Source: Tissierellia bacterium
Lineage (GTDB): Bacteria; Bacillota; Clostridia; Tissierellales; Peptoniphilaceae
DNA length: 46,640 nucleotides
Assembly (NCBI GenBank): GCA_030537855.1
Contig: JAUNVD010000011.1
Coordinates: 1-46,640 of the forward strand
Direction: 5' to 3'
Made by a program: the position numbers and the translations under genes. The notes under the pieces are model-generated. The model searched no databases, was not told the origin of the DNA, and saw only the letters and a program-made list of their open reading frames with translations. This document shows positions 1-8,101 of the stretch, in pieces. Position 1 is the first letter of the stretch; each line of letters begins with the position of its first letter.

Positions 1-5
1 TCTGC

Positions 6-60
6 AAAAAATATCTGTTGAGAGATCATTTATCCCCCAACAGATATCTTAGAACCTAAA
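6..60 (-). repeat. Tandem-hairpin repeat element, copy A
   Basis: A 10-bp inverted repeat (ATATCTGTTG at 11-20, CAACAGATAT at 38-47) read on the minus strand is followed by a T run. It lies just downstream of the riboswitch terminator. The block shares its stem, part of its loop (GGATAA next to the 5' arm) and the flanking TTTTAG/TTCTA with a second copy at 9338-9396. It may act as a second terminator or be a small dispersed element; function unknown. Confidence 0.6.
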
Positions 61-86
61 ACAGAGTCCTCTTCAGAACTCTGTTA
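57..86 (-). terminator. Riboswitch-associated terminator hairpin
   Basis: On the minus strand the arms ACAGAGT and ACTCTGT (plus positions 61-67 and 78-84) form a hairpin followed by TTTT. It starts about 15 nt after the FMN aptamer, the expected place for the expression platform. This suggests transcription-termination control of the gene beyond the left edge. Confidence 0.65.
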
Positions 87-100
87 TAAACATGAGAAAT

Positions 101-210
101 AGTTCTCCTCCCATCCGGACTATACCGTCGGTATCGGAATTGCACCGATTCAGTCTTTCGACTCGTGGACTATCACCACCGGTGAGGAATTGCACCTCGC
201 CCTGAAGAAT
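101..210 (-). promoter_or_regulatory. FMN riboswitch (RFN element)
   Basis: The minus strand carries the hallmark conserved segments of the FMN aptamer in order: AGGGCGAGGTGCAATTCC, ACCGGTGGTGATAGTCC, GACTGAATCGGTGCAATTCC, GATACCGACGGTATAGTCC, and GGATGGGAGGAGAAC. The outer P1 arms (ATTCTTC and GAGAACT) close the six-helix junction. The element senses flavin mononucleotide and normally controls riboflavin synthesis (rib operon) or uptake (ribU). The regulated gene lies off the left edge, so which of these it is cannot be told. Confidence 0.95.
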
Positions 211-235
211 TTCATTGATATTTATTTTCAAATTT

Positions 236-264
236 ACTATAACATACTAATAAAAAACTGTAAA
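236..264 (-). promoter_or_regulatory. Promoter of the FMN riboswitch leader
   Basis: On the minus strand, TTTACA (plus 259-264) and TATAGT (plus 236-241) are 17 bp apart, a good sigma-A promoter. It sits about 25 bp upstream of the aptamer. Confidence 0.6.
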
Positions 265-304
265 GACGTTTTCCTAAAAATTTAGAACCTTCCTAGAAAA
301 GATT

Positions 305-1027
305 CTATTGTCCTTCTTCCTCTTTTCCTTTAAAGGTATAGGGAAAATGTCTTTTATGTGCTGAATTTTTATGAAGTCTTTTTATCTTTTCCACATTAGG
401 CCCTTCTTTTCCAAAGCGAATATAATCATTTAATTCATCATAAGTAAAGCCCATTTCATCTTCATCTGTTTGGCCTTCCCACAAACCTGCTGTTGGTTTT
501 TTGTCAATAATACTTTGGGGAATTTTCAATTCTTTGGCTATGGCATATACCTCATCTTTTAATAGATTAACGAGAGGTAAAATATCAGAACCACTGTCTC
601 CAAATTTCGTATAGTATCCAATATAAAACTCACTAGCATTACTAGATCCAGCTACAAGATAGCCTCGATCTTGACCATAGTAGTATAAAGTGGTCATTCG
701 TAGTCTCGGTTTTATATTTGCAATCGCCATTGTATTATTACTAACAAAACTTGCATTGACAAAGGTATGAAATGTTGTCGTTAAATCAACCTTTTCTATT
801 TCTAAATCCAAAGCACTTGCCACAAGTCTTGCATCTTCTTCATCTCTTGGATTAGATTCAATGGGCATAATAATTCCTAACGCATCCTTTGGAAAAGCTT
901 TCTTTGCAAGACCTGCTACCACAGCAGAGTCGATTCCCCCACTTAGTCCAAAAACTAAACCTTTAGCATTTGCTTCTTGAACACGAATCTGTAGCCATTT
1001 TACAATAGCATCTATATAATCTTTCAT
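305..1027 (-). CDS. nadE: Ammonia-dependent NAD(+) synthetase
   Basis: NadE makes NAD+ from deamido-NAD+, ATP and ammonia, the last step of NAD synthesis. The 240-residue protein is the short form without a glutaminase domain. The P-loop SGGIDSAV of the N-type ATP pyrophosphatase family lies near residue 30, and YLVAGSSNASEFYIGYYTKFGD around residues 125-145 carries the conserved substrate-binding region. I chose the ATG at 1027 because AGGAGG sits 4 nt upstream; an in-frame upstream start has no such site. It is the last gene of an operon with hflX, yigZ and a CoA-binding protein; no clear terminator follows before the riboswitch promoter. Confidence 0.93.
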   Translation of the reverse strand: MKDYIDAIVKWLQIRVQEANAKGLVFGLSGGIDSAVVAGLAKKAFPKDALGIIMPIESNPRDEEDARLVASALDLEIEKVDLTTTFHTFVNASFVSNNTMAIANIKPRLRMTTLYYYGQDRGYLVAGSSNASEFYIGYYTKFGDSGSDILPLVNLLKDEVYAIAKELKIPQSIIDKKPTAGLWEGQTDEDEMGFTYDELNDYIRFGKEGPNVEKIKRLHKNSAHKRHFPYTFKGKEEEGQ

Positions 1028-1035
1028 ATTTCCTC

Positions 1036-1416
1036 CTATGACAAAGATGCATATACACATCCAGTTACCCGTCGATATCCTAATTTATCAGCAAGATCAA
1101 TGATTTCTTGATCATAAGAACCTGGTTGAAAAAATACATCTTGTATTCCTAATTCATGACCTACTTCTAAATGATTTTTTCCAATTTCTGGATTAACAAC
1201 CATATTTATCACATCAATGTTATCCTCAATTTCTCTTAAATTATCATAAATTTTTATGCCATCTATCTCATTGATATTAGGATTAATACCGTAAACATTA
1301 TATCCTAAATCTTGAAGTAAAGTCCATATACGATAGCCAAAGCGATGTTTTTTATTGGTTACTCCAATCACAACCCAATTCTTCTTTTTAAACATATCAT
1401 TTTGATTCCCTAACAT
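1036..1416 (-). CDS. CoA-binding domain protein (YccU-like)
   Basis: A 126-residue protein consisting of a single CoA-binding Rossmann domain, like the N-terminal part of succinyl-CoA ligase alpha subunits. Visible marks are WVVIGVTNKKHRFGYRI near the N-terminus (nucleotide loop), VYGINPN, and the IDVINMVVNPE and DVFFQPGS strands. The exact role of stand-alone members is unknown. The start at 1416 has AAAGGAGG 7 nt upstream, and the gene overlaps the end of the preceding yigZ-family gene by 7 nt, so the two are probably translationally coupled. Confidence 0.85.
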   Translation of the reverse strand: MLGNQNDMFKKKNWVVIGVTNKKHRFGYRIWTLLQDLGYNVYGINPNINEIDGIKIYDNLREIEDNIDVINMVVNPEIGKNHLEVGHELGIQDVFFQPGSYDQEIIDLADKLGYRRVTGCVYASLS

Positions 1417-2063
1417 GGTATAGCCTCCTTTACTAAAATTCCTTGACTCTCTGGAAGTAAGATATCTTCTTCTAACAAATACTCCCCTTCTCCAGCAGTG
1501 ATTTGAGCAAAATAATCCTGAAACTTTTTCCATTTTTCTAGGGAAATATAAAGGGTACAAGAAATAGTATCTGTGTATTCAATATTTGTAATAGGTATAT
1601 GATTCGTATGAACATAATACTCTAGCTCCCCATAAATAGGATATAAAAATCGAATTTCAATCTTTTTATAAGGTTTCATCATCACAATATTAGCATTTTC
1701 TAAAGCCAATTGAGTTGCCTTGGTGTAGGCCCTTACTAAACCACCTGTTCCTAATAAAGTTCCTCCAAAATAACGAACCACCACTGCACAAATATTGGTC
1801 AGTTCTTCTTTTTTTAGTACATCAAGTATAGGTACTCCTGCTGTTCCACTTGGTTCTTTATCATCATCATACCTTTGTATCATCCCTTTTTCACCAAGTA
1901 TAAAAGCAGTGCAGTGATGTCTAGCAGAAGGATGTTCTTTTCTTATAGCTGTAATAAAATCCTCTGCTTCTTCTTCCGTAGTTACAGGTTTTAAATAACC
2001 GATAAATTTAGATTTTTTAATTTCAATTTCTCCAATACCTGGTTGAAAAATTGTCTTATACAT
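1410..2063 (-). CDS. YigZ/IMPACT family protein
   Basis: A 217-residue member of the YigZ/YvyE (UPF0029, IMPACT N-terminal) family. The signature KKSKFIGYL, the segment SARHHCTAFILGE, and the loop GGTLLGTGGLVRAYTKA are present, with the usual ferredoxin-like C-terminal domain (DUF1949) after residue about 135. Bacterial members are of uncertain function; IMPACT in eukaryotes influences GCN2 and translation control. The start at 2063 follows GGGAGG. It overlaps hflX upstream by 8 nt and the CoA-binding gene downstream. Confidence 0.85.
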   Translation of the reverse strand: MYKTIFQPGIGEIEIKKSKFIGYLKPVTTEEEAEDFITAIRKEHPSARHHCTAFILGEKGMIQRYDDDKEPSGTAGVPILDVLKKEELTNICAVVVRYFGGTLLGTGGLVRAYTKATQLALENANIVMMKPYKKIEIRFLYPIYGELEYYVHTNHIPITNIEYTDTISCTLYISLEKWKKFQDYFAQITAGEGEYLLEEDILLPESQGILVKEAIPC

Positions 2064-3327
2064 GAGCTTCCTCCCATCGATTACCATATTTTATCTTTAC
2101 CCGAGGGGGAAATTTTCCAAACAAAGTCACTCCTTCAGCCCTATATTCTACAGTTAATTCAGGGTAATTATCGAGCCACTCTGATAAGAGATCCTGTTCT
2201 TGATAGGTAAAATGTAGTTTTCCCGTAATCCAAGGTTCTTCAAGTACCTCAAAAATAGCTTCCTTTAAATCTTCCAAACCCTCTTTTGTTTTTGCAGAAA
2301 CAAAAACTTTTGGCCCTTCAATCATTGGTAAATCCAAATCCTTTTTATCCAGACCATCCATCTTATTAATAATCGTTATTCGAGGAATATGAATAGCTTC
2401 AATATCTTTTAAAACTTTGATTGTAGTTTCATATTGAAGTTCTAAAGCTTCATTTTTACCATCTAATACATGTAATAAACATTGGGCATATTTAATTTCT
2501 TCTAGAGTGGAATGGAAAGATTCCACTAAAAGTGTGGGCAAATGAGATACGAATCCAACTGTATCTGCTAGCAAAATTTCTTTCCCATGTTTTAAGACTA
2601 TCTTACGAAGAGTAGAATCTAAAGTAGCAAAAAGCATATCTTTTACAAATACTTTTTTAGATTCTTCAGAACCTTCTGGAAGTAAAGCATTCATAAGTGT
2701 TGATTTTCCCGCATTGGTATATCCAATGAGACTGACAATATCTAATTCCCTTTTTTGCCTTATCTTTCTACGATTTTCTTCTTGTTTTTTACTTTCTTTT
2801 AGTCGATCCTTTATCCCCTTAATCTCTCTAGAAATATGACGACGATCAATTTCTAATTTTTGTTCTCCAGGTCCTCTTGTTCCAATCCCACCACCAGTTC
2901 GTGATAAAGAATAGGAACCGACTAACCTACTTTTACCATATTCTAATTGGGCTAAACGAACTTGTAATTGAGCTTCTTTGGTCCTTGCTCTTAATGCAAA
3001 AATATCAAGAATTAAATGGGTTCTATCAATAACTTGACAATCTAATTCCTTTTCTAAATTTCTAAGCTGAATCCCCGAAAGTTCATGTCCAATAACCACT
3101 ACATCTACTTCTAGATGTGCAACATATTCTTTTAGTTCTTTTACCTTACCAGAACCTATAAAATATTTTGCATTTGGCTCATGATTGTTTTGAATCATTT
3201 CTCCTACAACAATCCCATGATCAGCTTCGACGAGTGCTTCTAGCTCTTCCATATATTCTTCCATATTTAATATGCCATTGTAATCCGTTCCTACAATTAT
3301 TACTTTTTCTTTTTCCAGTGTTTTCAT
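2056..3327 (-). CDS. hflX: Ribosome-associated GTPase HflX
   Basis: HflX is a 50S-binding GTPase that splits stalled or hibernating ribosomes. The 423-residue protein shows the N-terminal HflX domain (PNAKYFIGSGKVKEL, VVIGHELSGIQLRNLE), the glycine-rich linker GGGIGTRGPGEQKLEIDRR, then a G domain with GYTNAGKSTLMN (G1), DTVGF (G3) and NKMD (G4). The start is uncertain: the ATG at 3327 is only 1 nt from the GGAG motif, so an in-frame CTG three codons later is possible. It is the first gene of a four-gene operon. Confidence 0.93.
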   Translation of the reverse strand: MKTLEKEKVIIVGTDYNGILNMEEYMEELEALVEADHGIVVGEMIQNNHEPNAKYFIGSGKVKELKEYVAHLEVDVVVIGHELSGIQLRNLEKELDCQVIDRTHLILDIFALRARTKEAQLQVRLAQLEYGKSRLVGSYSLSRTGGGIGTRGPGEQKLEIDRRHISREIKGIKDRLKESKKQEENRRKIRQKRELDIVSLIGYTNAGKSTLMNALLPEGSEESKKVFVKDMLFATLDSTLRKIVLKHGKEILLADTVGFVSHLPTLLVESFHSTLEEIKYAQCLLHVLDGKNEALELQYETTIKVLKDIEAIHIPRITIINKMDGLDKKDLDLPMIEGPKVFVSAKTKEGLEDLKEAIFEVLEEPWITGKLHFTYQEQDLLSEWLDNYPELTVEYRAEGVTLFGKFPPRVKIKYGNRWEEAHV

Positions 3328-3349
3328 CTCCTATATTAATATCTATTCT

Positions 3350-3379
3350 ATTATAGTCATGAAGTCTACAAATTTTCAA
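3350..3379 (-). promoter_or_regulatory. Promoter of the hflX operon
   Basis: Minus-strand TTGAAA (plus 3374-3379) and TATAAT (plus 3350-3355) are spaced 18 bp. The promoter is divergent from the PBP promoter; the two -35 boxes are about 25 bp apart. Confidence 0.6.
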
Positions 3380-3404
3380 CTAATCCTGTATAGAGTTTTG
3401 GGTT

Positions 3405-3433
3405 TTGGTGTTATTGGTAAAAAATGTTATAAT
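3405..3433 (+). promoter_or_regulatory. Promoter of the class A PBP gene
   Basis: TTGGTG (3405-3410) and a perfect TATAAT (3428-3433) are 17 bp apart, 30 bp before the start codon. Confidence 0.65.
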
Positions 3434-3462
3434 AGAAACAAATTATTTTACAGGAGCAAATT

Positions 3463-6294
3463 ATGAAAAATATTATAGGAAAATTGCCGAAAAGAGATCG
3501 TATTCATGTCATACTTTTATCTATACTAATTCTAATACTTATTATGATAACACTGTTTTTTAGTGCAATTTTACATATTCTTATAAAGTCTCCAGAAACG
3601 AATTTAGATAATCTTAGTTTTACCTTTCATCAAACATCTAGTATCTTTAAAGAAAATGGGACTTTGTTAGAAAAAATTGAATCTGAAGAATTTAGAACCG
3701 TCATTCCCTTAGAGCAAGTACCACAATATTGTATTGACGCCTTTATATCCATTGAAGACCAAAGATTTTATGAGCATCATGGAATTGATCCCCAAGGAAT
3801 TGCAGGGTCTGTATTAGCAAATCTAAAATCAGGGAGAATGGTTCGAGGCGGAAGCACCATCACTCAACAATTAGTAAAAAATGTATATTTGACAAATGAA
3901 AAATCCTTTGAACGTAAAATTCGAGAAGCTTATTTATCTTTACGTGTAGAGCATTATTTAACAAAGGACGAAATTTTAGAGGCCTATTTAAATCGTATTA
4001 ATTTAGGACAAGGTGCGTATGGAGTCCAAGGGGCAGCCCAAACCTATTTTTCTAAAAATATTGAGGATCTTTCTCTTGCCCAATGTGCTTTATTAGCAGG
4101 TATTGTAAAATCTCCAAGAGACTATCAACCTCTTATTCGAATTCCATCTAATAACGAAGAAGATATGGATTCTGATCCTATTGGTACCACAGAAATCAAT
4201 GGTATTGACTATAACCTCTACTTCAATCCAGAATCTATTCAACGACAAAAAGTTGTTCTGCACAAAATGCTTGAACTTGGTTATATTAATAATCATGAGT
4301 TTGATCAGGCTATCCAAGAAGATTTACTTGGAAATATAAATCCTGTTGAAAAGAAACAACATGATATGTCATCGTATGCATTAGATTTTATTAAAGCACA
4401 AGCAACTGAAGAATTGGCTAATTATTATAAAATTTCTTTGGAAGAAGCTGAGCATAAATTGTTTACCGGTGGATACCAAATTTTTTCAACAGTGGATACA
4501 AATTTACAACATGAATTGGAAGATATTTATATTAATTTTGTTGATTACATCAATTCAAATACCTCTTCCAGAAAAGGTGCCAAAATGTTAGATCTGTCCT
4601 TTGATACTTCAGATAATATTATTGACCAAAATGGAGATATTTTGTTTTTCCGAAAAAATAATGTAGTAGATGAAAGTTTTCAATTTATATTTCCAAAAGA
4701 TACTTACTCCTTTACTGAAGATGGAAGTTTACAATTAAATAAAAGATTCTTCCACAATCACTATGATGTCCTTCGTTGGAAAGATATATATACAATTAAT
4801 AACGATAAAAATTTATTAACCTATTCAATGGGAGATCTAGCAATCTCAAAAGATGATTTTGAAGAAAAAGAACAGGATATTTTAATATCTTCCCATTTTA
4901 TAAAAGAACATCCAGACTTTTGTCAAGAACAAGATCATAAACTATATATTAACTCTGATTACTATGATTTTGACAGTTCACCTATTCTACAGCCTCAGTC
5001 ATCTACAGTTATCATCGACAATGAATTAGGCTATGTAAAAGCCATTGTTGGAGGATTGGATATACAGTCTAAAAGTGCAAAAATCTATAATCGTGCATCT
5101 ATGAGCCCACGCCAACCAGGAACTGCAATACTGCCATTTACCGTTTACGGACCAGCGCTACAAAAAGGATTTCATATGGGGTCTTCCTTTGATGATGCCT
5201 TAGAAAAATATGACAGCCAATGGTGGCCAGAAAATCCTTCTGGAAAGTATTATGGTTACTTAACATTAAGGAAGGCATTTGAAACAAATTCCTATACAAT
5301 TCCATCTAAAATATTACAAAAAATAGGATTTGACCCTGTTCTAAATAGCTTAAGTCACATTAGGTTATACGATGCGAAACATCCAGATAAAGATAGGATT
5401 ATTACTCCAGAAGAAAATCCTGATCGTAACGATTTTACTTTAGATGCTTTTGCCCTAGGGAATCTAGTTCATGGAGTTACGAACTTAGAGTTAACAGAAG
5501 CTTATATGGCACTAGAACATGATGGGATATATCGGCCAGGAAAAATCATTACAATGATCAAAGATTCCACCGGAAATCCTATTGTGGAGAATAAAAATCC
5601 TAAAGGCACATCTATATATACAAAGGAAAATGCTTTTTTCTTAAAAGATATCCTTGTAGAAAATGCTCGAAAAGGAACTGCAGCCAATACTAAATTATCC
5701 AGAATACCAACAGGAGCAAATATAGGAATCAATAAATTCCATTCAGATCTATGGGTTATTGGATTTACTCCAAAATACACCATTGGTACTTGGATTGGTT
5801 GTGATACACCAAAAATACCCTTAAACTCTTCTCCTGATACTGTAATAGAACTATGGTCTTCCATTGGCAAAATGGCACATGAAAATCTAAACTCCCTTCC
5901 AGAGTTTGAAGTTCCAGAAAATGTGGTAAAAGTTAATATATGTAGTAAAAATGGAAAATTAGCAACGAACAAATGTTACAATGCTAATGCAGTTCATGAA
6001 GAATATTTTGTAAAAGGAACAGAACCTACAGAATATTGTACTGATCATATAAGTCTAAACATTTGTTCATCTAGTGGTCGACTTATTACCAAGTATTGTC
6101 CTGACGAAAAAGTGCTGTTTAAAACATACTTTAAGCGAGAAAATCCTTATCCTGATGGAGATAAACCAAGTATCTATCCTATGGATTATCATTCAATTCC
6201 ACATAGATATTGTAATATCCATACAAGGGATTGGTATGAAGAACAAATGGAAGATGAGGATAATGGAAATGAGAAAGGAACCAATAATGATTAA
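3463..6294 (+). CDS. Class A penicillin-binding protein with intact glycosyltransferase and degenerate transpeptidase domain
   Basis: This 943-residue membrane protein is built like a peptidoglycan polymerase/cross-linking enzyme: an N-terminal membrane anchor (about 16-40), a GT51 glycosyltransferase domain (about 75-260), a linker, a transpeptidase-like domain (about 500-800), and a Cys-containing C-terminal tail. The GT51 motifs are intact: EDQRFYEHHG with catalytic E98, RGGSTITQQLVKN at 128-140, and EILEAYLNRINLGQGAYG with E173. In the transpeptidase part the usual RQPGSxxKP is RQPGTAILP (554-557, both Ser and Lys gone), SxN is SYT (610-612) and KTG is NIG (753-755). The fold-level landmarks FTVYGPAL and LWVIGFTPKYTIGTWIG remain. 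It should therefore polymerise glycan but not bind penicillin; this is inference. RBS AGGAG, 6 nt spacing. Confidence 0.92.
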   Translation: MKNIIGKLPKRDRIHVILLSILILILIMITLFFSAILHILIKSPETNLDNLSFTFHQTSSIFKENGTLLEKIESEEFRTVIPLEQVPQYCIDAFISIEDQRFYEHHGIDPQGIAGSVLANLKSGRMVRGGSTITQQLVKNVYLTNEKSFERKIREAYLSLRVEHYLTKDEILEAYLNRINLGQGAYGVQGAAQTYFSKNIEDLSLAQCALLAGIVKSPRDYQPLIRIPSNNEEDMDSDPIGTTEINGIDYNLYFNPESIQRQKVVLHKMLELGYINNHEFDQAIQEDLLGNINPVEKKQHDMSSYALDFIKAQATEELANYYKISLEEAEHKLFTGGYQIFSTVDTNLQHELEDIYINFVDYINSNTSSRKGAKMLDLSFDTSDNIIDQNGDILFFRKNNVVDESFQFIFPKDTYSFTEDGSLQLNKRFFHNHYDVLRWKDIYTINNDKNLLTYSMGDLAISKDDFEEKEQDILISSHFIKEHPDFCQEQDHKLYINSDYYDFDSSPILQPQSSTVIIDNELGYVKAIVGGLDIQSKSAKIYNRASMSPRQPGTAILPFTVYGPALQKGFHMGSSFDDALEKYDSQWWPENPSGKYYGYLTLRKAFETNSYTIPSKILQKIGFDPVLNSLSHIRLYDAKHPDKDRIITPEENPDRNDFTLDAFALGNLVHGVTNLELTEAYMALEHDGIYRPGKIITMIKDSTGNPIVENKNPKGTSIYTKENAFFLKDILVENARKGTAANTKLSRIPTGANIGINKFHSDLWVIGFTPKYTIGTWIGCDTPKIPLNSSPDTVIELWSSIGKMAHENLNSLPEFEVPENVVKVNICSKNGKLATNKCYNANAVHEEYFVKGTEPTEYCTDHISLNICSSSGRLITKYCPDEKVLFKTYFKRENPYPDGDKPSIYPMDYHSIPHRYCNIHTRDWYEEQMEDEDNGNEKGTNND

Positions 6295-6448
6295 AATTAA
6301 AAAAGGGATTAAAAACATTAAACGAGCGAAAACATCCTATAAATTATTTAAAACAGGGAAAAAATTATTTGTCATTTATTCAGGCACAAAAGTACTGGTT
6401 CAAGGTGGGAAAAAACTTTTGACACCTAGATATGAACATAATCAATAA
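6287..6448 (+). CDS. Small basic protein (53 aa), function unknown
   Basis: A 53-residue, very lysine-rich protein starting MIKIKKGIKNIKRA and ending KLLTPRYEHNQ, with a short hydrophobic stretch (KLFVIYSGTKVLV) in the middle. Its ATG overlaps the stop region of the PBP gene, which suggests translational coupling, and AAAGGA lies nearby. An in-frame ATG at 6269 would add six residues. The shared terminator follows directly. I do not recognise the family; the coupling hints at a role with the cell-envelope PBP, but this is only inference. Confidence 0.5.
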   Translation: MIKIKKGIKNIKRAKTSYKLFKTGKKLFVIYSGTKVLVQGGKKLLTPRYEHNQ

Positions 6449-6454
6449 AAATAA

Positions 6455-6500
6455 CCTCCAAGAGATGTTTGAAACCATATCTTCTTGGAGGATTTTTACT
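6455..6500. terminator. Bidirectional terminator between PBP unit and folD
   Basis: CCTCCAAGA (6455-6463) pairs with TCTTGGAGG (6483-6491), followed by ATTTTT on the plus strand and preceded by A-rich DNA, so it can serve both convergent units. Confidence 0.8.
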
Positions 6501-7329
6501 ATGAGTAGAAGTTTAATACTTGTTTTAACAAAAGGGCATTTGTAACAGAACCTACTCCTCCAGGAACAGGACTATACCCCTTTACAATATTTTTGATGGA
6601 CTTTTCATCAACATCTCCAGTAAGCTTACCATCTTTATCAAAAGCTATCCCAATATCAATAATATATTGATGGGGAGAAACCCATTCTTTATCAATCATG
6701 TGACTTTTCCCCATAGCAGTAAAAATATAGTCTGCCTTTCTAGCCATTTCTTTTAACCCTTTTGTTTTTGAATGGGCCAAAGTTACCGTAGCATCTTCTT
6801 TCAATAACATCATTGCTAAGGGACGTCCAACAACAGTAGTTCGATTAATAATCAGTGCATTTTTTCCACTAAGATTTAGATGATAATCCTTTAAAATTTC
6901 CATTACTGCCAATGGAGTAGAGGGACAGTGTCCAGTGAAATCACCACAATAAATTTTACTTTGGTTTTCCATTCGCACACAATCCACATCTTTTTTCGGA
7001 CTAATTTTATCTATAAAATCTTTAGGATCTAGACTTTTCGGAATTGGTTGAAGTAATAAAATCCCTCCAATTTCATCGGATTTTGAACCCTCTTCTAAAG
7101 CTAATTGAGCTTTATCTTTATCATCTTCTGAAAAAACATAGGATTTCATTTGAATGCCCACTTCATCACATCTTTTTTTTAATCCTTTCTCATAAGCTTT
7201 AGAAGAACCATCTTCTCCAATACGACATGTCATTAAAGTTGGTGTGATACCTTTCTCTTTAAGCGTATGTACTTTCTCCTTTATTTCAATAACAATCCGT
7301 CTTGCTGTATTTTTACCTTCCAGTTTCAC
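6499..7329 (-). CDS. folD: FolD bifunctional methylene-THF dehydrogenase/cyclohydrolase
   Basis: FolD interconverts methylene-, methenyl- and formyl-tetrahydrofolate. The 276-residue protein has the N-terminal catalytic domain (SKAYEKGLKKRCDEVGI, GILLLQPIPKSLD, SPKKDVDCV) and a Rossmann domain with LIINRTTVVGRPLAMML and the signature GYSPVPGGVGSVTNALL. The catalytic Lys normally found four residues after the Tyr is Leu here (Y46, L50), with Lys at 52; the DVDG motif reads DVDC. This resembles a clostridial FolD subtype, so activity is likely kept. The start GTG at 7329 has GAGGTGAT 4 nt upstream. Confidence 0.9.
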   Translation of the reverse strand: MKLEGKNTARRIVIEIKEKVHTLKEKGITPTLMTCRIGEDGSSKAYEKGLKKRCDEVGIQMKSYVFSEDDKDKAQLALEEGSKSDEIGGILLLQPIPKSLDPKDFIDKISPKKDVDCVRMENQSKIYCGDFTGHCPSTPLAVMEILKDYHLNLSGKNALIINRTTVVGRPLAMMLLKEDATVTLAHSKTKGLKEMARKADYIFTAMGKSHMIDKEWVSPHQYIIDIGIAFDKDGKLTGDVDEKSIKNIVKGYSPVPGGVGSVTNALLLKQVLNFYS

Positions 7330-7369
7330 TGATATCACCTCTTTCCCATCTATTGTATCAAAGAAATAC

Positions 7370-7398
7370 TTGGCTTGGTATAAATTTTATGCTAGAAT
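7370..7398 (+). promoter_or_regulatory. Promoter of azlCD
   Basis: TTGGCT (7370-7375) and TAGAAT (7393-7398) are 17 bp apart, about 22 bp before the start codon. Confidence 0.6.
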
Positions 7399-7420
7399 AC
7401 AATTTTAACGAGGTGATAAC

Positions 7421-8101
7421 ATGACAATAAAACTTGCACTGAAAAATATGGTACCTTTATTATTTAGCTATCTCTTTGTTGGGATTGCTTTTGGTTTATT
7501 AGTGGTGGAAACTGGATACCCCCCTTACTACGCCCCATTATGTGCCATCTTTATTTATGCAGGAAGTATGCAAATTGTATTAATTTCCTTATTACAAAGT
7601 CATATGCCATTATGGCTCCTAGCAGCGATGACATTCTTTGTAAATGCTCGACATATTTTTTATGGATTTGGATTTTTACAAGAATTTAAAGCTATGGGCT
7701 GGAAATATCCCATTATGGTATTTGGGATCACCGATGAGACTTATTCTATCTTTTGTTCCATGAAATTACCAAAAGGGGTAAATCGAGATAACGTAAGATT
7801 TTATATTACAGTTTTTGCCTATTTCTTATGGCTTATTGCCTGTACAATTGGTGCGTATTTCGGGGATATCCTGCCAAGTTCTCTTAATGGAATAGATTAC
7901 TCTGCCATTGCTTTTTTTATTACCGTAGTGGCAAATCAATGGGAACAACTACCAACAAGAACACCTATATATATTGGATTCTTTACAGGAATATTTGGAT
8001 TACTATTAACACAAAGTGACAAATTTTTATTGCCAGCCTTTTGTTTTAGTGCTGCATTATTAATAATATTTCAAAAGAATATAAAGAAGGTGACACAATG
8101 A
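7421..8101 (+). CDS. azlC: AzlC family branched-chain amino acid exporter, large subunit
   Basis: AzlC with AzlD forms an inner-membrane exporter of branched-chain amino acids (azaleucine resistance in Bacillus subtilis). The 226-residue protein has several membrane segments and the family marks PLLFSYLFVGIAFGLLV, YAGSMQIVLISLL and FFVNARHIFYGFGF near the N-terminus, with FGITDETYSIF following. The RBS GAGGTGAT is well placed. It overlaps azlD by 4 nt (ATGA), as expected for a two-subunit transporter. Confidence 0.9.
   Translation: MTIKLALKNMVPLLFSYLFVGIAFGLLVVETGYPPYYAPLCAIFIYAGSMQIVLISLLQSHMPLWLLAAMTFFVNARHIFYGFGFLQEFKAMGWKYPIMVFGITDETYSIFCSMKLPKGVNRDNVRFYITVFAYFLWLIACTIGAYFGDILPSSLNGIDYSAIAFFITVVANQWEQLPTRTPIYIGFFTGIFGLLLTQSDKFLLPAFCFSAALLIIFQKNIKKVTQ

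Noticed and set aside
5080-5840. A frameshift or sequencing error as the cause of the missing PBP motifs.
   Set aside because: The frame is open throughout, and flanking family landmarks (FTVYGPAL, LWVIGFTPKYTIGTWIG) align on both sides of each changed motif in the same frame.
5502-5972. A 156-codon antisense frame within the PBP gene.
   Set aside because: It is a shadow of the coding strand, with no ribosome binding site and no recognisable domain.
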